NCBI RefSeq assembly: GCF_005222695.1
Contig: NZ_STGG01000057.1
Location: 248,001 to 312,000 of the forward strand
From: Massilia sp. HP4
GTDB lineage: Bacteria; Pseudomonadota; Gammaproteobacteria; Burkholderiales; Burkholderiaceae_D
DNA length: 64,000 bases
Direction of reading: 5' to 3'
Shown: piece by piece, positions 25,788 to 33,092 of the stretch
How positions within the stretch are numbered: position 1 is the stretch's first letter
How the letters are laid out: each line of letters opens with the position of its first letter
The notes under the pieces: model-generated
What the model saw: the letters and a program-made list of their open reading frames with translations, nothing else
Told to the model about the DNA's origin: nothing
Databases searched by the model: none
Position numbers and translations under genes: made by a program

Positions 25788-26108
25788 ATGATCGAAAAAA
25801 TCCCGACCCAGACCGGCACCCGCGACCAGCTCGTCAGCGACCTGAAGACCGTGATCCATGACGCCGAATCGTGGCTGCGCAATGGCGGCCAGCTGACCGG
25901 CGAAGAGCTGAAGGCGGCCAAGGTCAAGTTCGAGCAGACCCTGGCATCGGCCAAGACCAGCCTGATCCACGCCGAAGAAACCGTGGTCGAGCGCACCAAG
26001 GTCGCGGCCAAGGCCACCGACGAATACGTCAAGGACAATCCATGGAAGTCGGTCGGCCTGGGCGCCGCCATCGGCGTCGTGATCGGCATGCTGATCGCTC
26101 GTAAATAA
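25788..26108 (+). CDS. DUF883/ElaB-YqjD family membrane-anchored protein
   Basis: A 106-aa protein with an amphipathic helical N-terminal region (residues 10-75) and a C-terminal helix AAIGVVIGMLIARK preceded by NPWKSVGLG, the typical membrane anchor of the ElaB/YqjD family. E. coli members bind ribosomes at the inner membrane in stationary phase. It is followed by yqjE- and yqjK-like genes, reproducing the E. coli yqjDEK order. Confidence 0.9.
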   Translation: MIEKIPTQTGTRDQLVSDLKTVIHDAESWLRNGGQLTGEELKAAKVKFEQTLASAKTSLIHAEETVVERTKVAAKATDEYVKDNPWKSVGLGAAIGVVIGMLIARK

Positions 26109-26123
26109 GACCAAAGGACAACG

Positions 26124-26504
26124 ATGACGATCTCCGCGACCGTCGGAAGGATAGCGTCCAACCTGCTCGCCATGGTGCGGACCAGGTTGGAACTGGCAGC
26201 CATCGAGCTGCAGGAAGAGACGCATCGGCTGCTGGGCTACCTGGCCTGGGGCGTCGCGGCTGCCTTTTTCGGCGTCGTCGCGGTGTTGCTGGCGATCCTG
26301 TTCGTGCTGGTCCTGTTCTGGGACACGCATCGCCTGCTGGCGATCGGCGGCATGACCGGGCTGTTCGCCTTGCTTGGCCTGCTGGCCTTCTTCAAGGTGC
26401 GCGGCGACCTCGTGACCCGCCCGCCCCTCATGGCCGCCACGCTGGCCGAACTGCGCAAGGATGCGCAAGCCGTCAAGGGAGAACCAGTCCATGAGCAGCA
26501 ATGA
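26124..26504 (+). CDS. YqjE-like phage holin superfamily (DUF1469) membrane protein
   Basis: A 126-aa protein. A helical N-terminus with RTRLELAAIELQEE precedes two hydrophobic segments (about residues 40-70 and 75-95), followed by a polar tail with LAELRKDAQAV. This is the DUF1469/YqjE pattern. It lies 15 nt after the YqjD-like gene and overlaps the next gene by 14 nt. Confidence 0.88.
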   Translation: MTISATVGRIASNLLAMVRTRLELAAIELQEETHRLLGYLAWGVAAAFFGVVAVLLAILFVLVLFWDTHRLLAIGGMTGLFALLGLLAFFKVRGDLVTRPPLMAATLAELRKDAQAVKGEPVHEQQ

Positions 26505-26790
26505 AACCCTGGCGGCCCGCCGCCGCCTGCTGGCCGCCCAGTGCGCCGAACAGCGCGCACTGATGGCGCACGACGTCGCACTGCTGCGCCATCCGGCCGA
26601 ACTGGGCGGTGCCCCCGCCTTCGTGGCCCAGCACAAGACCTCGCTGCTGGCCGCCGCCGGCCTGGGGCTGGGCTTTTTGGTGACCAAGCCGAAGTGGGTG
26701 GTCGCCGCTGTGACCGGCGCCTTGTCGGCCTACAAGCTGGCGCAGAAGGTGTTGCCGGTGCTGGGCTGGCGCAAGTTCGAGATCCACTGA
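26491..26790 (+). CDS. YqjK-like small protein
   Basis: A 99-aa basic protein. An Arg/Ala-rich helical N-terminus (LAARRRLLAAQCAEQR) is followed by one hydrophobic stretch (LLAAAGLGLGFLV). It starts inside the end of the YqjE-like gene behind AAGGGAGAA, so it is translated from the same mRNA. Identification as YqjK is by position and general make-up. Sequence conservation in this family is low. Confidence 0.75.
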   Translation: MSSNETLAARRRLLAAQCAEQRALMAHDVALLRHPAELGGAPAFVAQHKTSLLAAAGLGLGFLVTKPKWVVAAVTGALSAYKLAQKVLPVLGWRKFEIH

Positions 26791-26820
26791 ACGTGCGCTC
26801 GAGCGCCGCAGCCGTGGCGC

Positions 26821-27633
26821 TCAATCCTTGCCCAACTCCTCACCCAGCTCCTTGCCGCGCGCCGCAGCCGCCTGCATCGCCGCGACGATCGCTTCCTTGA
26901 CGCCGGCCGCCTCCATGCTGCTGATCGCGGCGTGGGTGGTGCCGCCCTTCGAGGTCACGCGCTGGCGCAGCACCTCGACCGGTTCATCCGATTGCGCCGC
27001 CAGCTGCGCCGCGCCGGTGAAGGTGGCCAGCGCCAGCTCCCTGCCCTGTTCCTCGCTCAAGCCCATTTGCCGGGCCGCCTCCTGCATCGCTTCCAGGAAG
27101 AAGAACACATAGGCCGGCCCGCTGCCGGACACCGCCGTCACCGGATCGATCTGCGCTTCGTCATCCAGCCACACGGTCTTGCCGACCGCGCGCATCACCG
27201 CATCGGCCTGCGCGCGCTGGGCCTGGCTCACACCGGGCTGCGCCACCAGGCCGGTCACGCCCATGCCGATCAGGGCCGGCGTGTTCGGCATCGTGCGCAC
27301 GATGGCCTCGTGGCCGTTCAACCAGCGCGCCAGGTCCACGCTACGGATGCCGGCGGCGATCGACAGCACCAGCTGGCGGTCCAGGTGCGGCGCCAGCTCG
27401 GCCGCGACTTCGCGCATCTGCTGCGGCTTGATCGCCAACACCACGACTTCGCTCGCGGCCACCTCTTCGTCGATCGCGGTCGCGGTGCGCACGCCGTACT
27501 GCTGCGACAGGCGCTCCAGCGCTTCCGGGTTGCGGTCGACGACGTGGATGTTGGCGCCGGAGCCCGCCTGCTTGACGATGCCGGAGATGAGCGCCGCGGC
27601 CATATTGCCGCCGCCGATAAAGGTGATCTTCAT
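26821..27633 (-). CDS. proC: Pyrroline-5-carboxylate reductase
   Basis: A 270-aa NAD(P)H-dependent reductase for the last step of proline synthesis. It begins MKITFIGGGNMAAALISGI, the Rossmann motif, and contains VVLAIKPQQM, RTMPNTPALIG and the C-terminal VTSKGGTTHAAI signature. Length is normal. It lies 22 nt downstream of yggS, a very common pairing. A weak GAGCGCC/GGCGCTC hairpin spans its stop (26801-26822) against the convergent yqjK-like gene. Confidence 0.95.
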   Translation of the reverse strand: MKITFIGGGNMAAALISGIVKQAGSGANIHVVDRNPEALERLSQQYGVRTATAIDEEVAASEVVVLAIKPQQMREVAAELAPHLDRQLVLSIAAGIRSVDLARWLNGHEAIVRTMPNTPALIGMGVTGLVAQPGVSQAQRAQADAVMRAVGKTVWLDDEAQIDPVTAVSGSGPAYVFFFLEAMQEAARQMGLSEEQGRELALATFTGAAQLAAQSDEPVEVLRQRVTSKGGTTHAAISSMEAAGVKEAIVAAMQAAAARGKELGEELGKD

Positions 27634-27655
27634 GTGCTTTCCTGGTTAAGCGGGT

Positions 27656-28357
27656 TCAATCGTAGTTGCGCGCGCCGAAGATGGCGCTGCCGATGCGCAC
27701 GATGGTCGCGCCTTCGGCGATGGCGGCCGCCATATCGCCCGACATGCCCATCGACAGGGTGTCGAGCGCCAGGCCCTCGGCGCGCAGGGCGTCGTGCAGT
27801 TGGCGCAGGCGGGCGAAGGCGGCGCGCTGCTGCGCAGGGTCGCTCGCCTGTTCGGGAATCGCCATCAGGCCGCGCAGGCGCAGGTTCGGCAGCTGCGCCA
27901 CGGCGCGCGCCAGCTCGGGCAGCTCGGCTTCGGTGGCGCCGCTTTTGCTGGCCTCGCCGCTGATGTTCACCTGCAGGCAGATATTCAGGGGGCCGAGCTC
28001 GGGCGGGCGCTGTTCGGACAGGCGCTGGGCGATCTTGAGGCGCTCGACCGTGTGCACCCAGTGGAAGCTGGCCGCGATCGGCCGCGTCTTGTTGCTCTGG
28101 ATCGGGCCGATGAAATGCCATTCGATCTCGCTGCCCGGTTGCGCCTGCGCGACGTTCGCGATCTTGTCGAGCGCTTCCTGCAGATAATTTTCGCCGAATG
28201 CGCGTTGCCCGGATGCCATTGCCTCTAGCACCGCTTCCGCAGGAAACGTCTTGGAAACAGCCAGCAATTGCACCTCGCCCCTGGCACGGCTGGCGGCCTG
28301 GACGGCCTCTCCGATTGTCGCTTCGACAGCTTGCAAGTTGGCGGCGATTATGGACAT
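27656..28357 (-). CDS. YggS-family PLP homeostasis protein
   Basis: A 233-aa single-domain TIM-barrel protein that binds pyridoxal phosphate and keeps its pool balanced. The Schiff-base lysine is in LLAVSKTFPAEAV (about residue 36). FGENYLQEALDK, EWHFIGPIQSNK and the C-terminal SMGMSGDMAAAI and VRIGSAIFG are family signatures. It is divergent from pilT with a 78-nt gap, as in many proteobacteria. Confidence 0.94.
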   Translation of the reverse strand: MSIIAANLQAVEATIGEAVQAASRARGEVQLLAVSKTFPAEAVLEAMASGQRAFGENYLQEALDKIANVAQAQPGSEIEWHFIGPIQSNKTRPIAASFHWVHTVERLKIAQRLSEQRPPELGPLNICLQVNISGEASKSGATEAELPELARAVAQLPNLRLRGLMAIPEQASDPAQQRAAFARLRQLHDALRAEGLALDTLSMGMSGDMAAAIAEGATIVRIGSAIFGARNYD

Positions 28358-28435
28358 AATGATTTTCTATAGGAAATATTTTCGAGTCGCGCGCCAATGA
28401 TGACAAACGCGCTACCGACGGCACAGGGATTATAA

Positions 28436-29479
28436 ATGGACATTTCGGAACTACTCGCCTTCTCGGTCAAGAACAAGGCCTCTGACCTGCACCTGTCGGC
28501 CGGCCTGCCGCCGATGATCCGCGTGCATGGCGACGTGCGCCGCATCAACCTGCCGCCGCTCGAGCACAAGGACGTGCACGGCATGATCTATGACATCATG
28601 AACGACGGCCAGCGCAAACAGTACGAAGAAGTGCTCGAGTGCGACTTCTCGTTCGCGATTCCTGGCCTGGCGCGCTTTCGCGTCAATGCCTTCAACCAGG
28701 AACGCGGCGCCTCGGCCGTGCTGCGCACGATTCCATCCAAGATCCTGTCGCTGGAAGAACTGAACGCGCCGAAGATCTTCGCCGAACTGGCGATGAAGCC
28801 GCGCGGCCTGGTGCTGGTGACCGGCCCGACCGGCTCGGGCAAGTCGACCACGCTGGCGGCGATGGTGAACCACCTGAACGAAAACGAATACGGCCACATC
28901 CTCACCATCGAGGACCCGATCGAATTCGTGCACGACTCCAAGAAGTGCCTCATCAACCAGCGCGAAGTCGGCCCGCACACGCTGTCGTTCAATAATGCGC
29001 TGCGCTCGGCGCTGCGCGAAGACCCGGACGCGATCCTGGTCGGCGAGTTACGCGACCTGGAAACGATCCGCCTGGCGCTGTCGGCGGCCGAGACGGGCCA
29101 CCTGGTGTTCGGCACCCTGCACACCTCGTCGGCGGCCAAGACCATCGACCGTATCGTCGACGTATTCCCGGCCGAAGAAAAAGAGATGGTGCGCGCGATG
29201 CTGTCCGAGTCGCTGCAGGCCGTGATCTCGCAGACCCTGCTCAAGACCAAGGACGGCTCGGGCCGCGTGGCGGCGCACGAGATCATGATCGGCACGCCGG
29301 CGATCCGCAACCTGATCCGCGAAGCCAAGATCGCCCAGATGTACTCGGCCATCCAGACCGGCAGCAATGCCGGCATGCAGACGCTGGACCAGAACCTGAC
29401 GGAGCTGGTGCGCCGCAACGTGATCTCGACCGGCGCCGCGCGCGCCGCGGCCAAGATCCCGGAAAACTTCCTCGGCTAA
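28436..29479 (+). CDS. pilT: Type IV pilus retraction ATPase PilT
   Basis: A 347-aa hexameric ATPase that depolymerises type IV pili for twitching. The N-terminus MDISELLAFSVKNKASDLHLSAG is typical. Walker A is GPTGSGKSTT, the Asp box is LTIEDPIEFVH, Walker B is ILVGELRDLETI, and the His box is GHLVFGTLHTSSA. The C-terminal AIRNLIREAKIAQMYS matches the AIRNLIRE motif specific to PilT. It is 8 nt upstream of pilU. Confidence 0.97.
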   Translation: MDISELLAFSVKNKASDLHLSAGLPPMIRVHGDVRRINLPPLEHKDVHGMIYDIMNDGQRKQYEEVLECDFSFAIPGLARFRVNAFNQERGASAVLRTIPSKILSLEELNAPKIFAELAMKPRGLVLVTGPTGSGKSTTLAAMVNHLNENEYGHILTIEDPIEFVHDSKKCLINQREVGPHTLSFNNALRSALREDPDAILVGELRDLETIRLALSAAETGHLVFGTLHTSSAAKTIDRIVDVFPAEEKEMVRAMLSESLQAVISQTLLKTKDGSGRVAAHEIMIGTPAIRNLIREAKIAQMYSAIQTGSNAGMQTLDQNLTELVRRNVISTGAARAAAKIPENFLG

Positions 29480-29487
29480 GGACGGTC

Positions 29488-30624
29488 ATGGAACGCGACC
29501 AGGCATCCAAGTTCATGTTCGACCTGCTGCGCCTGATGGTCAGCAAGGGCGGTTCGGACCTGTTCATCACGGCGGGCTTTCCGCCGGCGATCAAGATCGA
29601 CGGCCGCATGACGCCGGTGTCGAGCCAGGCGCTCACCGCCGGCCACACCGCCGACCTGGCGCGCGCGATCATGAACGACAAGCAGGCGGCCGGCTTCGAG
29701 CTCACGCGCGAGGCGAACTTCGCGATCACGCCGGGCGACCTGGGACGCTTCCGCGTATCGAGTTTCATGCAGATGGGTTGCGTGGGCATGGTGCTGCGCG
29801 TGATCACCACCGCGATCCCCAAGTTGGAAGACCTCGACCTGCCCGACACCTTGAAAGACGTCGTGATGACCAAGCGCGGCCTGGTGATCATGGTTGGCGC
29901 CACGGGTTCCGGCAAATCGACCACGCTGGCGGCGATGGTCGGCTACCGCAACGAGAACAGCTACGGCCACATCATCACGGTCGAGGATCCGGTGGAATTC
30001 GTGCACCCGCACCGCAACTGCGTGATCACCCAGCGCGAAGTGGGCGTGGACACCGACAGCTTCGAGGCGGCGCTCAAGAATTCGCTGCGCCAGGCGCCGG
30101 ACGTGATCCAGATCGGCGAGATCCGCGACCGCGAGACGATGGAGCACGCGATCGCCTTCGCCGAGACCGGCCACCTGTGCCTGGCGACCCTGCACGCCAA
30201 CAGCGCCAACCAGGCGCTGGACCGCATCATCAACTTCTTCCCCGAAGAGCGCCGCCAGCAATTACTGATGGATCTGTCGCTCAACCTGAAAGGGCTGATC
30301 TCGCAGCGCCTGATTCCGAAGAAGGAAGCCAAGGGGCGGGTGGTGGCGATCGAGATCCTGCTGAACTCTCCGCTGATCTCGGACCTGATCTTCAAGGGCG
30401 AGGTCCATGAGATCAAGGAAATCATGAAGAAGTCGCGCGAGCTGGGGATGCAGACTTTTGACCAGGCGCTGTTCGACCTGTACGAGGCCGACAAGATCAC
30501 GTATGAAGACGCGCTGCGCAATGCGGATTCGGTGAATGACCTGCGGCTGAACATCAAGCTCAATAGCAAGCACGCGAAGAATCGCGATTTTTCGAGTGGG
30601 ACCGAGAAATTGGGGTTGATTTAA
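29488..30624 (+). CDS. pilU: Type IV pilus ATPase PilU
   Basis: A 378-aa PilT paralogue that assists retraction. It has KGGSDLFITAGFPPAIKIDG, Walker A GATGSGKSTT, ITVEDPVEFVH, IQIGEIRDRETM and GHLCLATLHANSA. It lacks the AIRNLIRE motif and has SPLISDLIFKGEVHEIKEIM instead, as PilU does. Cotranscribed with pilT. A REPIN-like repeat begins 2 nt after its stop. Confidence 0.96.
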   Translation: MERDQASKFMFDLLRLMVSKGGSDLFITAGFPPAIKIDGRMTPVSSQALTAGHTADLARAIMNDKQAAGFELTREANFAITPGDLGRFRVSSFMQMGCVGMVLRVITTAIPKLEDLDLPDTLKDVVMTKRGLVIMVGATGSGKSTTLAAMVGYRNENSYGHIITVEDPVEFVHPHRNCVITQREVGVDTDSFEAALKNSLRQAPDVIQIGEIRDRETMEHAIAFAETGHLCLATLHANSANQALDRIINFFPEERRQQLLMDLSLNLKGLISQRLIPKKEAKGRVVAIEILLNSPLISDLIFKGEVHEIKEIMKKSRELGMQTFDQALFDLYEADKITYEDALRNADSVNDLRLNIKLNSKHAKNRDFSSGTEKLGLI

Positions 30625-30625
30625 C

Positions 30626-30779
30626 GTAGGGTTGGCGGCTCTGCCGCCGACGCGGTGATGGTCGACCATGAAATCATCCGGCGCGATATCGGAGCCGGTA
30701 ACAATCGCCGCGAAATCATCCGGCGCGATATCGGAGCCGGTAGCAATCGCCGCGTCGGCGGCGGAGCCGCCAACCCTAC
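30626..30779. repeat. REPIN-like inverted repeat, copy 1 (with 42-bp tandem insert)
   Basis: The left arm (30626-30655) starts GTAGGGTTGGCGGC, and the right arm (30750-30779) is its reverse complement with 29 of 30 bases matching. Each arm contains its own small hairpin and a foot GTAG, as in REP elements mobilised by RAYT transposases. Between them a 42-bp unit is repeated in tandem (30670-30711 and 30712-30753) with one difference. It fills the gap between convergent genes pilU and a TonB receptor. Confidence 0.85.
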
Positions 30780-30811
30780 GGTTCAACAAGCATCGATCAG
30801 GCGACGTGGGT

Positions 30812-33013
30812 TCAGAACCGCGACTCCAGCGTCACCCTTGCCATGGTCTGCCCTTCGCTGAAACTGGTCCGGCGCAGCGTGCCGAATTCATCGGTATAGC
30901 GCGAATCCGACACCCCATCCTGGCGCAGCAGGTTCGACGCCGCCAGCCGTAGCTGGTATTTCGGGTTGAACTTCCACAGCGCATACACATCGAGGTCGCG
31001 CCGCACGCTCTGGTAGCGCGATTGCTCCTCGTTCACCCGCACCGGGCCGCCGTTCTTGAACGCGAAGCTGGCGCCGGTACTGAGCTTGCCGTCGCGCGTC
31101 TTGTAGTCGATGCCGAGCGTGGCCGACAGCGGCACCTGCTGGTCCAGGCGGTTGTCCGGCCCCGGCACGGCGTCCACCTCGGACCAGTTGCGCGACACGC
31201 TGGCGCGCAGGTCGATCTCCGGCACATCCGCCAACACCGCCGACAGCGGGAACTTCGCCTCCAGCTCGAGGCTGCGGGTGAGCGCGTCGCCATCGTTGAC
31301 CGGGGTCTGGATCCAGCGGCCGTCTTCCAGGATCAGGCCCTGGCGCGTGTAGTCCTCGATGCGGCGAACGGACACGCTGGCGCTGAGCAGCGCCTTGTCG
31401 GCCCACCAGTGTTCGTAGGCGGCGTCGATGCCGGTCGCCAGTTCGGGCTGCAGGTCGGGATTGCCGCGGTAGTCGGGCTCGGTCTGGCTGTTGTTGGGCG
31501 TGGTGAAACGGCGCGGGATCAGGTTGCTGGCGGCCGGCGCCTTAAAGGTGCGGGTGAGCGCGAGGCGCACCTGGTCGCGGCTGTCCGGGATCTTGTACAG
31601 GGTCTGGGCCAGCGGCGAGAACACGCTGGCGCGGTTGGTGCTGGTGTCGAAGGTATTGCCCTCGCTGGTCGTCTCCAGCCCTTCCCAGCGCAGGCCCGCA
31701 TACATCGACCACTGCTTCGTCACATTCCATTCGTCCTGGACGTACAGGGCCAGGCGCTTGATGGTGGCGTCGTACTCTTCGTTCGACGCCAGTTCGCGTT
31801 CGGACAGCGGAAACACCTCGTTCTCGCCGCGCGCATCGTCGCGCTGCGTATAGCCGGCATCCCAGCCCATCGCCAGCGCGTGGTCCTTCTTCCATGGCGT
31901 CGTGTACTTGCCGACCATCGTGAGCCCGCGTTCATCGGTCGCGCTCAGGACGGTCGAGTCGCGCGCCAGCTCGTCCAGCCGGTAGTCGAACTCGCGCCAG
32001 TTGCTGCGATTGCGCGTGCCGTTCACGCCCAGCTTGAGGTCGAGCTTGGCGCCCTCTTCCAGGTTGTGCACCCAGTTCACGTCGGAGCGCAGCATCGCGT
32101 GGCTGCCGTCGCTGTCCATGTCGCGCACGTCGTACAGCGGCGGCGCGCCCAGCTCGGTCGTGGTCACGGCGTCGCCATGGTAGTCGTTGCGGTTGTACGA
32201 GACCATCGTCTGCCAGCTGACCGTATCGCCGTTCTCGAGCGTCCAGTTCAGGCGCGGCGTGAGGTTCAGTCCCTGCGGGCTGCCGCTGTCGGCCTGCGCG
32301 GTGCGGCGCAGCTGCGTCAGGCGGCCGTCCGGGTCGATGTGCGTTTCCTCGTAGGGCTGCGGGCGGTCGAAGGTATAGCGCCAGACGCTGGCGCCGAGCG
32401 AGTACGACAGGCCGTCGAGACGGTCGGACATGTTCAGGCTGGCGCTCGGATTGCTGGCGTCCTCGCTCTTGCCGTAGCCGACGCGCAGCTCGCGCTGCGC
32501 CTTTCTCACCACCCGCTTGAGCACGATATTGATGGTGCCGGCGATCGACTGGGTCGAGAACTCGGCGCTGGCCGCGCGCAGGATCTCGATCCGCTCGATG
32601 ACGTCGGGCGACAGCTGGTCGATGTCGAAGCCGGCCGGCGCGCGCTCGCCATTGATCAGGATTTGCGTGTAGCCGCTGCCCAGGCCGCGCATGCGGATCT
32701 CGCCGCCGCCACGCCCGCCCCCGCCGCCGACCGTGATGCCGGGCAGGCGCTTGAAGACGTCGAGCACCGAGGTATCGCCATAGCGCTTGATCTCTTCGTT
32801 CGAGACCACCATGCGGCTCGCGGTGTCGTCGCGCCGCGGGTCATAGGAATTCGCATCGGCCTTGACCTCGACCTTCTGCATGCCCTCGTCGGTGACCGGC
32901 GGCGGATCGGACGGGGAACTGGTTTGTGCGGCGGCGGGCAGTGCGAACAGTGCCGAAATGGCGAGCGCGATGAGCGTTGGGCGGAGCATCGGAATCGGGA
33001 ACGGAGTGGACAA
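30812..33013 (-). CDS. TonB-dependent outer-membrane receptor
   Basis: A 733-aa receptor. The signal peptide ends LPAAAQ. The plug follows with MVVSNEEIKRYGDTSVLDV, a glycine run, EIRMRGLGSGYTQILINGE and GTINIVLKRV. The barrel runs to the terminal Phe of LESRF. The frame starts with TTG at 33013 behind GGGGAC. An ATG eight codons later has no ribosome site. The ligand is unknown. Another TonB receptor lies 79 nt upstream in the same direction. Confidence 0.93.
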   Translation of the reverse strand: MSTPFPIPMLRPTLIALAISALFALPAAAQTSSPSDPPPVTDEGMQKVEVKADANSYDPRRDDTASRMVVSNEEIKRYGDTSVLDVFKRLPGITVGGGGGRGGGEIRMRGLGSGYTQILINGERAPAGFDIDQLSPDVIERIEILRAASAEFSTQSIAGTINIVLKRVVRKAQRELRVGYGKSEDASNPSASLNMSDRLDGLSYSLGASVWRYTFDRPQPYEETHIDPDGRLTQLRRTAQADSGSPQGLNLTPRLNWTLENGDTVSWQTMVSYNRNDYHGDAVTTTELGAPPLYDVRDMDSDGSHAMLRSDVNWVHNLEEGAKLDLKLGVNGTRNRSNWREFDYRLDELARDSTVLSATDERGLTMVGKYTTPWKKDHALAMGWDAGYTQRDDARGENEVFPLSERELASNEEYDATIKRLALYVQDEWNVTKQWSMYAGLRWEGLETTSEGNTFDTSTNRASVFSPLAQTLYKIPDSRDQVRLALTRTFKAPAASNLIPRRFTTPNNSQTEPDYRGNPDLQPELATGIDAAYEHWWADKALLSASVSVRRIEDYTRQGLILEDGRWIQTPVNDGDALTRSLELEAKFPLSAVLADVPEIDLRASVSRNWSEVDAVPGPDNRLDQQVPLSATLGIDYKTRDGKLSTGASFAFKNGGPVRVNEEQSRYQSVRRDLDVYALWKFNPKYQLRLAASNLLRQDGVSDSRYTDEFGTLRRTSFSEGQTMARVTLESRF

Positions 33014-33092
33014 GAGTCCCCGTATTCTGTCACAGCTTGCTGCGCCTGGACCGCCTTGCCGGAATTATTCGTTCGGCATGGCAGACCTGTAT

